64,000 nt of DNA from Streptomyces sp. NBC_01571 (GCF_026339875.1 NZ_JAPEPZ010000001.1:1302001-1366000); one strand, 5' to 3'. Shown: positions 1-9,175, numbered from the stretch's first letter. Notes: generated by a model from the sequence alone, not told the origin. Numbers and translations: made by a program.

Positions 1-907
1 GCCCATCGTGTGCGATGTCGGCACTGACCACGGGCTCCGCGGAGCTGAGCGCGGCTCCGACGAAGCCGTCCCGCGTCGACATCACCAGGCCGCCGCGCTG
101 CTCCGCGCCGAGCCCGACGGCCAGCGCGGGCCGCAGCGCCTCCTCGCCCGGAACGCCTTCCGCGATCATTCCCATGTCCGCGGAGACGATCTTCCGGGCC
201 TCGTCGACGATGAGCTCCAGCACCTCCTCGCCGGGCGCGCCGGTCAGCAGGACGCTGGTGACCTTTCCGCTGGCCCGCTGCCAGCGTTCCCGCAGGCGCG
301 TCTCCTCGTACAGCCGCGCGTTCTCGATGGCCACCCCGGCCGCGACCGCCAGCGTCGACAGGACCGACTCGTCCTCGGCGTCGAACTGCGTACCGCTGCG
401 CTTCTCGGTGAGATACAAGTTCCCGAACACATCGTCGCGCACCCTGATCGGAACCCCGAGAAAGGAGTGCATCGGCGGGTGGTGGGCCGGGAAGCCGTAC
501 GACTCCGGGTGCTCCGAGAGTTCCGGCAGCCTCAAGGGCACCGGGCGCCGGATCAGCTCGCCGAGAAGCCCGTGTCCGCTGGGCAGCGCCCCGATCCGCG
601 CGCGCCGCTCCTCGTCGATCCCGACGGTCAGGAACTCGGACAGCTTCCGGTCCCCGCCGATCACGCCGAGCGCCCCGTACTCGGCGTCCACGAGCACCAC
701 CGCGGCCTCCACGATGCTGCGCAGCACCTGCGGCAGGTCCAGCTCCCGCCCGACCGAGAGGACGGCCTCCAGCAAGCTGTGCAGACGGTCCCTGGTACCA
801 CGCACCGCGTCGATACGCACCTGGAGCTCGCCCAGCAGCTCGTCGAGCCGAAGCCTGGGCAGATGCTGCCCGGGTTCCCCACGCAAGTCCGCGTCCTCCG
901 CGCCCAT
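1..907 (-). CDS. GAF-domain sensor histidine kinase, DevS/OsdK-like (N-terminal part, cut by window edge)
   Basis: About 302 codons of the N-terminus are visible; the C-terminal kinase half lies beyond the left edge. After a 55-residue lead, a first GAF domain covers roughly residues 58-200 (core ALGVIGGDRKLSEFLTVGID and FLGVPIRVRDDVFGNLYLTE). A second GAF domain begins near residue 215. Tandem GAF domains of this kind are the sensory half of the DevS/DosS family (known as OsdK in Streptomyces), which senses redox, NO or oxygen through heme and feeds a NarL-type response regulator. The ATG at 907 is chosen because it opens the only long frame with this homology. A hairpin lies between it and the upstream flavodoxin gene, so it probably has its own promoter. 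The neighbours are universal stress and CBS proteins, which fits a dormancy regulon. Heme binding cannot be judged from this fragment. Confidence 0.85.
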   Translation of the reverse strand, partial: MGAEDADLRGEPGQHLPRLRLDELLGELQVRIDAVRGTRDRLHSLLEAVLSVGRELDLPQVLRSIVEAAVVLVDAEYGALGVIGGDRKLSEFLTVGIDEERRARIGALPSGHGLLGELIRRPVPLRLPELSEHPESYGFPAHHPPMHSFLGVPIRVRDDVFGNLYLTEKRSGTQFDAEDESVLSTLAVAAGVAIENARLYEETRLRERWQRASGKVTSVLLTGAPGEEVLELIVDEARKIVSADMGMIAEGVPGEEALRPALAVGLGAEQRGGLVMSTRDGFVGAALSSAEPVVSADIAHDG

Positions 908-1087
908 CGCTTCCTCCAGCCGATTCAGCGATCAAGACCGCGCACCAGTTCGCCTGCGCTCACCGTACTGCTTGGGCGGCTTGGGCATCACCGCGCACTG
1001 CCCGATGACGTGACTCCTGAGGGAAGTTCAGCGGGGCAGGCGTCGCTGGGGCCGCTTCCGGTCACACCGCGCTCCGGGAGCAGAACG

Positions 1088-1118
1088 GGGGTGCAACGAA
1101 CGGTTCCGGTTGCACCCC
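1088..1118 (-). terminator. Stem-loop between flavodoxin and sensor kinase genes
   Basis: Perfect 10-bp inverted repeat, GGGGTGCAAC (1088-1097) and GTTGCACCCC (1109-1118), around an 11-nt loop. It lies 30 nt past the flavodoxin stop on the minus strand and about 180 nt before the kinase start. There is no U-tract, which is usual for actinomycete terminators. It probably separates the two transcripts. Confidence 0.55.
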
Positions 1119-1147
1119 ATTCCATCGCGGCACGGGCTGCCGCTGCT

Positions 1148-1657
1148 TCACCCCGTATGTGCCACGGACAACAGCTCGGCACCCACGCGTGTTGCCCACG
1201 TCTCGATCCGCTCGTGGTCGCGGAAGTCCCCTCCCTTCCCCGAGGAAACGATCTTCCGGGCGACGAATCCTTTGGCGCCCTCCTCCAGACAGCCTCCGAA
1301 CGTGACGTGTTCACGGGCATCCAGCCGGGTCATGACCCGCCGCACGCCGGGCACAGGCGGGATGTCCTTGTACGTGGCCGATAGGTCGAGTGGACCGCTG
1401 CTGAACAACCACAGCGGGCGCCCGGCGAGCGCACGGCCGTGCCGGCGGACGAAGCGGCGGGCGTCCTTGTGCCAGCGCCCGCCATACAGGCCGCCGCCCA
1501 CGACGACGGCGTCGTACGAGTCGACGTTCTTCACCGACCGCGCGGGCACCGCCTCGGTGGACAGGCCTTCCTTCCGCAGGACTTCGGCGATCGTCTCGGC
1601 TATCCACGCGGTCGATCCGTTCGTCGTCCCGTAGGCGACGAGCACCTTGCTCACCAT
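1148..1657 (-). CDS. Flavodoxin-domain protein
   Basis: A 169-residue protein opening with MVSKVLVAYGTTNGSTAWIA, the flavodoxin phosphate-binding loop (TxxGSTxxxA) of FMN-binding proteins. DAVVVGGGLYGGRWHKDA follows as the second FMN-contact region. The family includes protoporphyrinogen oxidase-like HemG and menaquinone-dependent proteins; the exact partner is unknown. The ATG at 1657 is chosen over an upstream one at 1717 because AGAGGGG precedes it at good distance and the flavodoxin fold starts at once. It lies 28 nt after the CBS gene, in an apparent operon acetyltransferase - CBS - flavodoxin. A redox role in the dormancy/stress block is inferred. Confidence 0.85.
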   Translation of the reverse strand: MVSKVLVAYGTTNGSTAWIAETIAEVLRKEGLSTEAVPARSVKNVDSYDAVVVGGGLYGGRWHKDARRFVRRHGRALAGRPLWLFSSGPLDLSATYKDIPPVPGVRRVMTRLDAREHVTFGGCLEEGAKGFVARKIVSSGKGGDFRDHERIETWATRVGAELLSVAHTG

Positions 1658-1685
1658 GTCGGTACCCCTCTTCCCGCCGCGGGCT

Positions 1686-2417
1686 TCACAGCTTGCGCAG
1701 CCATGTCTCGGTGACACCGTGCAGGGCCGGCTCGTCCGGTCGCACGTGCGAGTCGTCCATCCGGTAGGTGAGCTTGTCGAGCACCGCGACCACGCCGTCG
1801 ATCCGGTCGGTCATGGAGACGGCGATCTCTGCCTCGCTCCGGCGCTCCACATGGCCGACGAGGGTGACGACGCCCTCGTGCACACCGACCTCGACGGTCG
1901 AGGGAGTCATCCACAGCGCGCGGACCAGCACCTCGTCGATCACCTCGCGACGGATCACGTCGTCCGGCTGCAGGAAGACCTGGATCAGGTCGCGGCGGGT
2001 GACGATGCCGACCATTCGGTCCTCGTCGTCCACCACCGGGAGCCGCTCCACACGGCTGCGCGCCATGGTCCGGGCGGCTTCGGCGATGGTGTCGTCGGCG
2101 TGCACGGTGACCGGTGGAACCGACATCAGCTGTTCGGCCGTGCGGGCGTGCCCCTTGGCGGCCTGTCGTCGGGCGCCGCGGGTCAGCCCGGGGAACCGGA
2201 ACCGGCGGGGTGTCTCGTAGGGGTCCGGAATGGCCGCCTGCCGGACCATGAGGTCGGTCTCCGAGATCACGCCGAGGACCTTGTCGTCCTCGTCGATCAC
2301 CGGCAGTCCGCTGATGCGGTGCTCATGGAGCAGCCGGGCCACTTCCTTGAAGGGCGTGCCGTACCGGGCCGTGACGACCTCCGTGGCCATCACCGATCCG
2401 ACCTTGTCCTGCCTCAT
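1686..2417 (-). CDS. CBS-pair protein with C-terminal BON domain
   Basis: 243 residues. The first CBS motif spans about residues 7-62 (VGSVMATEVVTARYGTPFKE ... GVISETDLM) and the second about 93-150 (SVPPVTVHADDTIAEAARTM ... GIVTRRDLIQVFL). A BON domain follows at about 155-225 (VEVGVHEGVVTLVGHVERRS). CBS pairs bind adenosyl ligands and act as energy sensors; BON domains are thought to bind membranes or ligands. Such CBS-BON proteins belong to hypoxia/dormancy regulons in actinomycetes. The start is 12 nt downstream of the acetyltransferase stop, behind a GAGG site, so the two are probably cotranscribed. Two further paralogues sit at 17601 and 18694. Confidence 0.92.
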   Translation of the reverse strand: MRQDKVGSVMATEVVTARYGTPFKEVARLLHEHRISGLPVIDEDDKVLGVISETDLMVRQAAIPDPYETPRRFRFPGLTRGARRQAAKGHARTAEQLMSVPPVTVHADDTIAEAARTMARSRVERLPVVDDEDRMVGIVTRRDLIQVFLQPDDVIRREVIDEVLVRALWMTPSTVEVGVHEGVVTLVGHVERRSEAEIAVSMTDRIDGVVAVLDKLTYRMDDSHVRPDEPALHGVTETWLRKL

Positions 2418-2429
2418 CTCTGTTCCTCC

Positions 2430-5123
2430 TCAGCGCAGTCGGCGCAGGTAGGGGTCCTGGGCGCGGCGCGGCAGCAGGCGGACGCGTGCGTCGAGCACGG
2501 TGACCTCGGCGGGTGTCGCCAGGACGGGGTTGAAGTCGGCCTCGGCGAGCTGCGGCAGGTCGCCCGCCATGCGGGACAGCCGCAGCAGAAGCTGTTCGAG
2601 GCCTTGGAGATCAGCCGGCCGGCTGCCGTGCGTGCCCAGCAGCAGGGGCGCACAGCGCGGCGCGGTGATCAGGTCGTGTACGTCGTGGTCGGTCAGCGGT
2701 GCGAGGCGGGCGGCATGGTCGGCCAGCACCTCGGTCGCCGTGCCGCCGAGCCCGAACAGCACCAGCGGGCCGAAGACGTCGTCCTGCGTCACGCCCGCGA
2801 ACAGTTCGGTGCCTCGCGCCGCGAGCGGCTGGACCACGACTCCGGTCATGAGTCCGGCGAACCGGGTCTCGAAGTCCCGGAAAGCGGCGCGTACTTGGGC
2901 GTCGCCCTCGAGGTCGAGATGGATCGCGTGCTGTTCGGTCTTGTGGACCAGGCCGGGCCAGTGGGCCTTCATGACCACGCGGCCGTCGGCACCACGGAGC
3001 CGTTCGGCGGCGATGACGGCGTCGTCCTCGGTCTCGGCCCAGGCCCACGGAAGTTGCGGAATGCCGTAGCAGGCGAGGAGTTCGGCGCAGGTGCGCGGGT
3101 CGAGCCAGCCGCCGTCCGGATGGGTGGCGAGATAGGTCTCGGCGACCGTGTGCGCCCGGGTGGGGTCCACCCCCACCAGCTCCGGGATCGTGCCCGCGGG
3201 CCGGTTCAGCCAGGTCGTGCGGCGGGCGGCGTGCGCCAGGGCCCGGGCCGCCGCGACCGGTTCGGCGTACGAGGGGACGGCGCCGCCCTCCCGCGCGGGC
3301 AGCAGCTTGACCGGCAGGTCCTGCTCAAGGCGTACGACGGCGACGGGCCGTTCCCGCTGTCCGGGGCCATCGGTGAGGGCTCGGACGAGGTCGTCGCCGG
3401 TCGCCACGGCGACCGCGGTGGGGACGAGGGCCATGAGCACGGCGTCGATGCCCGGGTACCGCAGAAGCCGGTCCACGCAGTCCCTGAGCTGGTCCTCCGT
3501 GACGGCCGCCGTGGCGTCGACCGGATTGCCCGCGGCCGCCCCTTCGGGCAGCACGGCGAGCAGGTCGTCGATCAGCTCGGGAGTGGGGGCGGGCAGGGAC
3601 AGTCCTGCTTCGGCGCAGGCGTCCGCCGCGAGGACACCCGCGCCGCCCGCGTTGGTGACGATCGCCACGCGGGTCCCGGTCGGAAGCGGCTGGGCGTGCA
3701 ACAGCGCGGCGGTTTCTAGGAGTTCGCCCACCGAGCGGGTTGCGGTGATGCCTGCCTGGGCGAACAGTGCCTGTCGGGTCATGGTCCGGGTCGCGGCGGC
3801 CGCGGTGTGCGAGGCGGCGGCACGGCGACCGGCCTCGGTACGGCCCGCGTCGACCGTCAGGACGGGCATCCGGCGGGTCACGCGCCGGGCGGTGCGGGAG
3901 AAAGCCCGCGGGTTGCCGAAGGACTCCAGGTGCAGCAGGGCCAGGTCGGTGCGGCCGTCGCTCTCCCACCACTGGAGCATGTCGTTGCCGCTGACGTCGT
4001 ACTTGTCGCCGAGCGACACGAAGGACGAGACGCCGATGCCGAGCCGGGACAGCCCGTCGAGCAGGGCGATGCCCACGCCGCCCGACTGTACGGCTATGCC
4101 CGCGGTGCCGGGGCGCGGGTGTTCGGCCGCGAAGGTGGCGTCGAGGCGGATCTCCGGGTCGGTGTTGGAGATGCCCAGGCAGTTGGGGCCGACGAGACGC
4201 ATGCCGTAGGTGCGGCACGCGGTCATGAGCGCTTCCGCCTGGAGGGGGCCGAGTCCGGCCGTCACCACGAGCAGTGCCCGTACCCCGGCCTTGCCGCACT
4301 CTTCGGCCATGGCCGGTAGGGCGTCCGCGGGTATCGCGAGGACCGCGAGATCGGGGACCTTGGGCAGTGCGCTGACCGACGAGTAGGAGGGCACGCCGAG
4401 GATCGAGGAGACGTGGGGGTTCACCGCGAAGAGTCGTCGGGTGAAGCCCCCAGCGTGCAGATGGTGCAGGAGAGCCCGCCCCACCGACCCTGGCCTGCGT
4501 CCGGCGCCGACCACGGCGACCGCTTCGGGGCGCAGCAGCGGTTCCAGGCTGACGACGTCGGCGGCCCGGCCACGGGCCTCGACGGCCGCGAGGTAGGTGT
4601 CGTCCTCGTCGAGCGCGATGGTGCAGCGCACCTCGGGACCCTCGAACCGGCGTCCGGCGCGCAGGCCCAGGTCGGTGAAGAGCCGCAGCACCTCGTGGTT
4701 CTCGCTGAGCGCGTCGGCGGTGAACGTGGTGACGCCGTCCGCACGCGCGGCGGAGACGAGGTGTTCCACCAGGAGGGTTCCGACACCCCGGTGATGCAGC
4801 CCGTCGGCCACGGCGATCGACATCTCGGCCGTCTCGGGGTCGTCGACGGTCTCGTACTCGGCCAGGCCGATCACCCGGCCGTGCGTCTCGGCGAGCAGTG
4901 CCCGGTAACCGGGGCGGGCCGGCGCCGCGGCCCGGTCCGCGGCCAGGTCGGCGGAGCGGCGGCTGGCGGCGAAGAACCGCAACCGGAGGTTCTCCGGGGA
5001 CATCTCCTCGTAGAGCCCTCGCAGCTGCTCGTGGTCGCCGGGCCGTGCGGACCGTATGCACACGGTGGTGCCGTCCGCGAGCAAAGCGTGCACGGTGGGG
5101 CGATCGCGCTCGTCGTCCGTCAT
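2430..5123 (-). CDS. GNAT / NDP-forming acyl-CoA synthetase-like fusion, Pat-type protein acetyltransferase
   Basis: 897 residues. The order is an N-terminal GNAT domain (about 10-165, with HHRGVGTLLVEHLV as the acetyl-CoA loop), a CoA-binding Rossmann domain (from about 190, AVAVVGAGRRPGSVG), a ligase domain with a SHT histidine near residue 438, and an ATP-grasp domain (about 680-890). Pat proteins acetylate a lysine of AMP-forming acyl-CoA synthetases and shut them off. In the enteric protein the GNAT domain is C-terminal; the reversed order seen here is that described for Streptomyces PatA. The ATG at 5123 has a textbook GAGGAGG site, and the frame upstream of it is non-coding. It heads the operon running to the flavodoxin gene, and its promoter region is shared with the divergent stress gene at 5295. 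Confidence 0.9.
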   Translation of the reverse strand: MTDDERDRPTVHALLADGTTVCIRSARPGDHEQLRGLYEEMSPENLRLRFFAASRRSADLAADRAAAPARPGYRALLAETHGRVIGLAEYETVDDPETAEMSIAVADGLHHRGVGTLLVEHLVSAARADGVTTFTADALSENHEVLRLFTDLGLRAGRRFEGPEVRCTIALDEDDTYLAAVEARGRAADVVSLEPLLRPEAVAVVGAGRRPGSVGRALLHHLHAGGFTRRLFAVNPHVSSILGVPSYSSVSALPKVPDLAVLAIPADALPAMAEECGKAGVRALLVVTAGLGPLQAEALMTACRTYGMRLVGPNCLGISNTDPEIRLDATFAAEHPRPGTAGIAVQSGGVGIALLDGLSRLGIGVSSFVSLGDKYDVSGNDMLQWWESDGRTDLALLHLESFGNPRAFSRTARRVTRRMPVLTVDAGRTEAGRRAAASHTAAAATRTMTRQALFAQAGITATRSVGELLETAALLHAQPLPTGTRVAIVTNAGGAGVLAADACAEAGLSLPAPTPELIDDLLAVLPEGAAAGNPVDATAAVTEDQLRDCVDRLLRYPGIDAVLMALVPTAVAVATGDDLVRALTDGPGQRERPVAVVRLEQDLPVKLLPAREGGAVPSYAEPVAAARALAHAARRTTWLNRPAGTIPELVGVDPTRAHTVAETYLATHPDGGWLDPRTCAELLACYGIPQLPWAWAETEDDAVIAAERLRGADGRVVMKAHWPGLVHKTEQHAIHLDLEGDAQVRAAFRDFETRFAGLMTGVVVQPLAARGTELFAGVTQDDVFGPLVLFGLGGTATEVLADHAARLAPLTDHDVHDLITAPRCAPLLLGTHGSRPADLQGLEQLLLRLSRMAGDLPQLAEADFNPVLATPAEVTVLDARVRLLPRRAQDPYLRRLR

Positions 5124-5184
5124 CTCGGACCTCCTCGGAACTTCTCGACTCTTCGAGCATCCAGCGGTGCGCGGCCCCGCCCCA

Positions 5185-5222
5185 GGGGCTGATCGGGTGC
5201 TCCACATGGGTCGGTCGGCCCC
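5185..5222. promoter_or_regulatory. Two palindromic boxes in a divergent promoter region
   Basis: GGGGCTGATCGGGTGC (5185-5200) and GGGTCGGTCGGCCCC (5208-5222) lie between the acetyltransferase (minus) and the universal stress gene (plus). Both fit a 7-2-7 palindrome of the form RGGGYYG-NN-CGGCCCY that recurs before other stress genes here. This is a candidate site for the DevR/OsdR-type regulator partnered with the kinase at the left edge; binding is inferred only. Confidence 0.4.
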
Positions 5223-5294
5223 TGTCTCGTAGGCCGGTCCACGGCGGAAGGTGGACACCCTTGGAATCCCGTACGCATGGAGGGAACTGCTGCC

Positions 5295-6026
5295 ATGACC
5301 GAGCCGATCGTTGTCGGGGTCGACGCATCCGCGCCCAGCAGGGCGGTGGCCGAGTGGGCGGCGGGGGACGCGCGGCTGCGCGGGCTGCCGTTGCGGGTCG
5401 TGAGCATCGAGGGGGTCGAGCAGGCCGGAGGGGTCGCCGCGGCGCTTCTCGGGCCGAACTCGCGGGCCTCGTGCGCCGTTCTCGGGCTGCGTGACGAGGG
5501 CGGCGTCCCGGTGCCGGCCATGGATTCCGTGGCTCGGGAGGTGGCGGCCCGCTCGGACCTGCCGGTGGTACTGGTGCCGGACGGCCGCCAGGGTCGTACG
5601 GGCGGCGAGTGGCGGGCGGGCGAGGTGGTTCTGGGCGTGGACGCCCGCGACCCGGTCGGCGCCGTCGTGGACTTCGCCTTCGACGCCGCCCGACGCCGCG
5701 GTGTCCGGCTGCACGCCGTGCACGCGTGGCGGCTACCCTCCTGCGCGGAGCGGTGGATGCCGTACGCGCTTCCGGAGGAGGACCGGGGCGCGTGGGAAGA
5801 CCAGGAGGTGCAGCTGCTGTCGGACGCGCTGCGGCCGTGGCGGGAGAAGTACCCGCACGTCGACATCTACGAGGACGTCCGCCTCCAGAGCCTCGCGGCG
5901 GCCCTCGCCCGGGCGTCGGCGTCGGCGGCGCTCGTGGTGGTCGGCCGCGCGGGCCGGACACTCGGTCCCGCGGTGCGGGACGTGCTGGAGCACACCGCGT
6001 GCCCGGTGGCCGTGATCCCATACTGA
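5295..6026 (+). CDS. Tandem universal stress protein
   Basis: 243 residues with two Usp folds. The first (about 1-95) is short and lacks the usual G-x9-G-S/T ATP-binding loop; it goes from IVVGVDASAPSRAVAEWAA straight to DLPVVLVPD. The second (about 108-243) starts EVVLGVDARDPVGAVVDFAF and ends VVVGRAGRTLGPAVRDVLEH then CPVAVIPY. Usp proteins bind ATP and are induced in stasis and hypoxia. The ATG at 5295 is preferred to the one at 5277 because GGAGGG overlaps the latter and sits 10 nt before the former. It is divergent from the acetyltransferase operon, with two candidate operator boxes between them. Confidence 0.9.
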   Translation: MTEPIVVGVDASAPSRAVAEWAAGDARLRGLPLRVVSIEGVEQAGGVAAALLGPNSRASCAVLGLRDEGGVPVPAMDSVAREVAARSDLPVVLVPDGRQGRTGGEWRAGEVVLGVDARDPVGAVVDFAFDAARRRGVRLHAVHAWRLPSCAERWMPYALPEEDRGAWEDQEVQLLSDALRPWREKYPHVDIYEDVRLQSLAAALARASASAALVVVGRAGRTLGPAVRDVLEHTACPVAVIPY

Positions 6027-6041
6027 GACGGGGCCGTACGG

Positions 6042-8429
6042 TCACCGGTCCGGCAGGGTGAGGGTGCGGGATTCCCCGGGCGCTACGGACACGGTGCGGT
6101 CCGCCAGGGCGATGTCGATCGGATCTTGGTCGGAGGCGGGCACGTACATCCTCAACTCCCCTGCTGTCAGACGTATTTGAACCCCACGATGACCGCGGTA
6201 GCAGATCGCGAAGCCGTACTGGGACAACTCCGGCAGCGGCACCGGATCGAGCCGCAGCACGCCGCCCCGGGTCTCCAGACCGGTCAGGCAACGCTGGACG
6301 AGATCAAGGGTGCCGGCCATGGCACCGAGGTGGATGCCCTCCCCCGTGGTGCCGCCCTGCAGATCGGCGATGTCCCCGGCCAGGGCCTCGTGTACGAACG
6401 CCCACGCCTCCGCGCGCCGCGCCCTGGCCAGCACCCACCCGTGCACCACGCTGCTCAACGTCGAGCCGTGACTCGTGCGGCGCAGGTAGTGGTCGACGGT
6501 GCGCCGCCAGACAGTGTCGTCCACCTCATGCCCCAGCCTGCGGAACAGCCCGCCGAGTTCGGCGGGCGAGAAGAGGTAGCCCAGCATCAGGACGTCCGCC
6601 TGCTTGGACGCCTGGTAGCGGTTGACGCTGTCACCCTCGGCCTCCAGGATCCGGTCGAGCCGCCGGATGTCGCCGTACCGTGTCCGGTAGCCGTCCCAGT
6701 CCAGCTCCCGCAGTGCGCCGTAGCCCTCGAACTGGCTGACCACCCCGGCGTGGAAGGGCACGTACAGCTTCCGGGAGACCTCATGCCAGCGGTCGAGTTC
6801 CGCCGCGTCGAGGCCGGTGCGCTCGCACAGGTCCCGGCGCGGCAGTTCGGGCAGGTCGTAGAGAACGTCGAGGGTGCGGGCGATCACCCAGGCGGCGGTG
6901 ACGTTGGTGTACGCGTTGTCGTCGAGTCCAGCCCGCTCCGCGCCTGGGTAGGCGTCGTGGTACTCGTCGGGGCCGACGACGCCACGGATCCGGTACCTGC
7001 CGAGCGTCCCGTCGTACACCGCGAGGCCGCTCCAGAAGCGGGCGATCTGCACGAGCATCTCGACGCCCTTGGTGTGCAGGAACTCGGTGTCTCCGCTCGC
7101 CTCGCAGTACTGCCACACGTTGTACGCGATCGCCGAACCGACGTGGTGCTGCAGCCGTGAGTGGTCGGGAAGCCAGCGGCCGGAGCGCGGGTTGAGGTGC
7201 AGTTGCTGGGTCTCCTCCCGGCCGTCGCTGCCGCTCTGCCACGGGTACATCGCACCGGTGTGACCGGCGTCGGCCGCGGCCCGGCTGGCCTGCTCGAGGC
7301 GGCGATGGCGGTAGGTGAGCAGGGCGCGGGAGACCTCGGGGAAGTGCAGGTTGAGGTACGGCAGGACGAACAGCTCGTCCCAGAAGACGTGTCCGCGGTA
7401 GGCCTCGCCGTGCAGACCGCGCGCCGGCACGCCGACGTCCAGCTCCGCGGTGTGCGGGGAGAGCGTCTGGAGCAGGTGGAAGAGGTGGAGCCGCAGCACC
7501 GGGCCCGCACTGTTCGGCACGTCCAACTCGGCGTTGCGCCAGAGCTGTTGCCAGGCCGTGCGATGGGAGTCCAACAGTGCCTCGAAGTCCGGAGCGCGGC
7601 CGACCCGGTCGAGAGCGGCGTGCGCGGGGTCCTTGATGGCCGGGTCGTGGGAGGTGTGCAGGGCGACCGTCTTGTCCACGGTGACCGTCCGGCCGTCGGT
7701 CAGGGAGAGCGGCAGCAGCTGGGCCGCCCGCGCGTCTTCGTGTGCGTCCAAGGTCCGGACGGGTGCGTCGGTGGTCGTGCGCGCCGCCAGGCCGATCCTG
7801 ATGTCGGAGGTGTTGGTCCGGCAGTCCAGCCAGATCGTGTCCGGCGCCGCGGTGCCGGTCCGGAGGTCCGTGAGGTGTCGGGAGGCGAGGGAGCGGTACC
7901 TCTCCACTCCGGTGTTGGCGACTCTCCCGTCGAGCGCCGTCTCGACCTCGATCTCCCCGGACCAACCCTGAGCCGTCAACTCCATGCGCAGCAGGGCCAG
8001 ATGCGGGTCGGCCATATGGACCAGCCGTACCTGCCGTACGGCGAGGTACCGGCCCACACCGTCCTCGACGTACTCGTAGCGCAGGGTGCGTTCCAGCGTG
8101 CCCGCGCGCAGGTCCAGGGTCTGACGGTGGTCGAGAACCTTGTGGGTCTCGGGCGTGAGCCAGTTCCCTGAGGCGGTGCGCACTCGAAGTGGCAGCCAGT
8201 TGGGGAGATTGACCATGTCCTCGTTCTCGACCCGGTGGCCGGCCACATCCGAGATCAGGCGGTTGTAACAGCCTGCCACGTACGTCCCCGGGTAGTGGAC
8301 GGGGTCCGCCTCGCATTCGGGAGCCGCGCCCCGGGTGGCGAAGTAGCCGTTGCCGAGGGTGCACAGCGCCTCGCGCAGCCGCTCCTGCGCGGGCTCGTAG
8401 CCTTCGTACTCCCAGGTCCAGTCGGGCAT
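6042..8429 (-). CDS. Glycoside hydrolase family 65 protein (disaccharide phosphorylase/hydrolase)
   Basis: 795 residues, the usual GH65 length. It opens MPDWTWEYEGYEPAQERLRE, followed by TLGNGYFATRG, the family N-terminal beta-sandwich signature. The general-acid glutamate is in GVVGPDEYHDAYPG (Glu489). GH65 enzymes phosphorolyse maltose, trehalose, kojibiose or nigerose to beta-glucose 1-phosphate plus glucose. The gene starts 2 nt after the stop of a beta-phosphoglucomutase-like gene, so the pair would take a disaccharide to glucose 6-phosphate. This pairing also occurs in mycobacteria. The substrate cannot be told from the sequence alone. AGAGGA precedes the ATG. Confidence 0.93.
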   Translation of the reverse strand: MPDWTWEYEGYEPAQERLREALCTLGNGYFATRGAAPECEADPVHYPGTYVAGCYNRLISDVAGHRVENEDMVNLPNWLPLRVRTASGNWLTPETHKVLDHRQTLDLRAGTLERTLRYEYVEDGVGRYLAVRQVRLVHMADPHLALLRMELTAQGWSGEIEVETALDGRVANTGVERYRSLASRHLTDLRTGTAAPDTIWLDCRTNTSDIRIGLAARTTTDAPVRTLDAHEDARAAQLLPLSLTDGRTVTVDKTVALHTSHDPAIKDPAHAALDRVGRAPDFEALLDSHRTAWQQLWRNAELDVPNSAGPVLRLHLFHLLQTLSPHTAELDVGVPARGLHGEAYRGHVFWDELFVLPYLNLHFPEVSRALLTYRHRRLEQASRAAADAGHTGAMYPWQSGSDGREETQQLHLNPRSGRWLPDHSRLQHHVGSAIAYNVWQYCEASGDTEFLHTKGVEMLVQIARFWSGLAVYDGTLGRYRIRGVVGPDEYHDAYPGAERAGLDDNAYTNVTAAWVIARTLDVLYDLPELPRRDLCERTGLDAAELDRWHEVSRKLYVPFHAGVVSQFEGYGALRELDWDGYRTRYGDIRRLDRILEAEGDSVNRYQASKQADVLMLGYLFSPAELGGLFRRLGHEVDDTVWRRTVDHYLRRTSHGSTLSSVVHGWVLARARRAEAWAFVHEALAGDIADLQGGTTGEGIHLGAMAGTLDLVQRCLTGLETRGGVLRLDPVPLPELSQYGFAICYRGHRGVQIRLTAGELRMYVPASDQDPIDIALADRTVSVAPGESRTLTLPDR

Positions 8430-8431
8430 CC

Positions 8432-9175
8432 TCAGTCCTCTTTCCGTGTGAGCAGCTCCGCGAGGTCCTCGACCACCAGGTCCGCACCATGCTTCAGGAG
8501 GGCGGTTCGGATGGCTGGGGTGCGGGCGCGGTCGACGCCCACGACGAGACCGAATCCGCCGCGTCGCCCGGCCTCGACGCCGGCGAGGGCGTCCTCGACG
8601 ACGGCGGCGTGTCCGGCGGGAACCCCGAGGCGACGGGTCGCCTCCAGGAAGAGAGCGGGGTCGGGCTTCCCGGGGAGCCCCAGCCGAGCGGCCTCCCCGC
8701 CGTCCACCAGGGTGTCGAACAGACCGCGTACTCCGGCGTGTTCGAGGAGTTCGCCCGCGTGGCGGGAGGCGGAGGCGGCGGCCAGCGGGATCCCGGCGGA
8801 CCGCAGGGCGCGCAGCAGACGGACCGTGCCCGGGTAGGCGTCGACGCTCCCGGCGCGCAGCTGCTCGGTGAACAGCAGTTCCTTGTGTGCGGCCACGGCC
8901 CTGACCTCGTCCTCGGAAGGTCGCAGGCCACGGGCTTCGAGGAAGGCCGCGGCGCCGTCGAGGCGCGACTTCCCGTCGACGTAGCACAGATATTCATCGC
9001 GTGGGTCGAAGGGGCGCTCACCGCGTGGGCCCAGAAAGGCGTCGAAGGCCGTCTTCCACGCCGCGGCGTGCACCCGCGCGGAGTCCGTGATGACCCCATC
9101 GGTGTCGAGGACCACGGCCCGCGTCCCCCGCAGCGCACGGGGTACGCGGGCCGTGCCGCTCCGCTCCGCGCTCAT
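8432..9175 (-). CDS. HAD-family hydrolase, beta-phosphoglucomutase-like
   Basis: 247 residues. HAD motif I is VVLDTDGVITDSARVHAAAW, where the family norm is DxDG. The cap contains YVDGKSRLDGAAAFLEARG, a beta-phosphoglucomutase feature. Motif II/III follows (AAASASRHAGELLEHAG, GKPDPALFLEA), then motif IV VVEDALAGVEAG. It should convert beta-glucose 1-phosphate to glucose 6-phosphate. The start at 9175 is fixed by a TGATG junction with the GAPDH stop; an upstream GTG would run into GAPDH coding sequence. It is translationally coupled on both sides in the operon gap - HAD - GH65. Confidence 0.9.
   Translation of the reverse strand: MSAERSGTARVPRALRGTRAVVLDTDGVITDSARVHAAAWKTAFDAFLGPRGERPFDPRDEYLCYVDGKSRLDGAAAFLEARGLRPSEDEVRAVAAHKELLFTEQLRAGSVDAYPGTVRLLRALRSAGIPLAAASASRHAGELLEHAGVRGLFDTLVDGGEAARLGLPGKPDPALFLEATRRLGVPAGHAAVVEDALAGVEAGRRGGFGLVVGVDRARTPAIRTALLKHGADLVVEDLAELLTRKED

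Noticed and set aside
1647..3719. Very long plus-strand open frame across the CBS and acetyltransferase genes (and similar long frames opposite GH65, the regulator at 28887 and the beta-helix gene)
   Set aside because: These are antisense frames kept open by high GC; their translations are low-complexity Arg/Gly/Pro/His text without family motifs.
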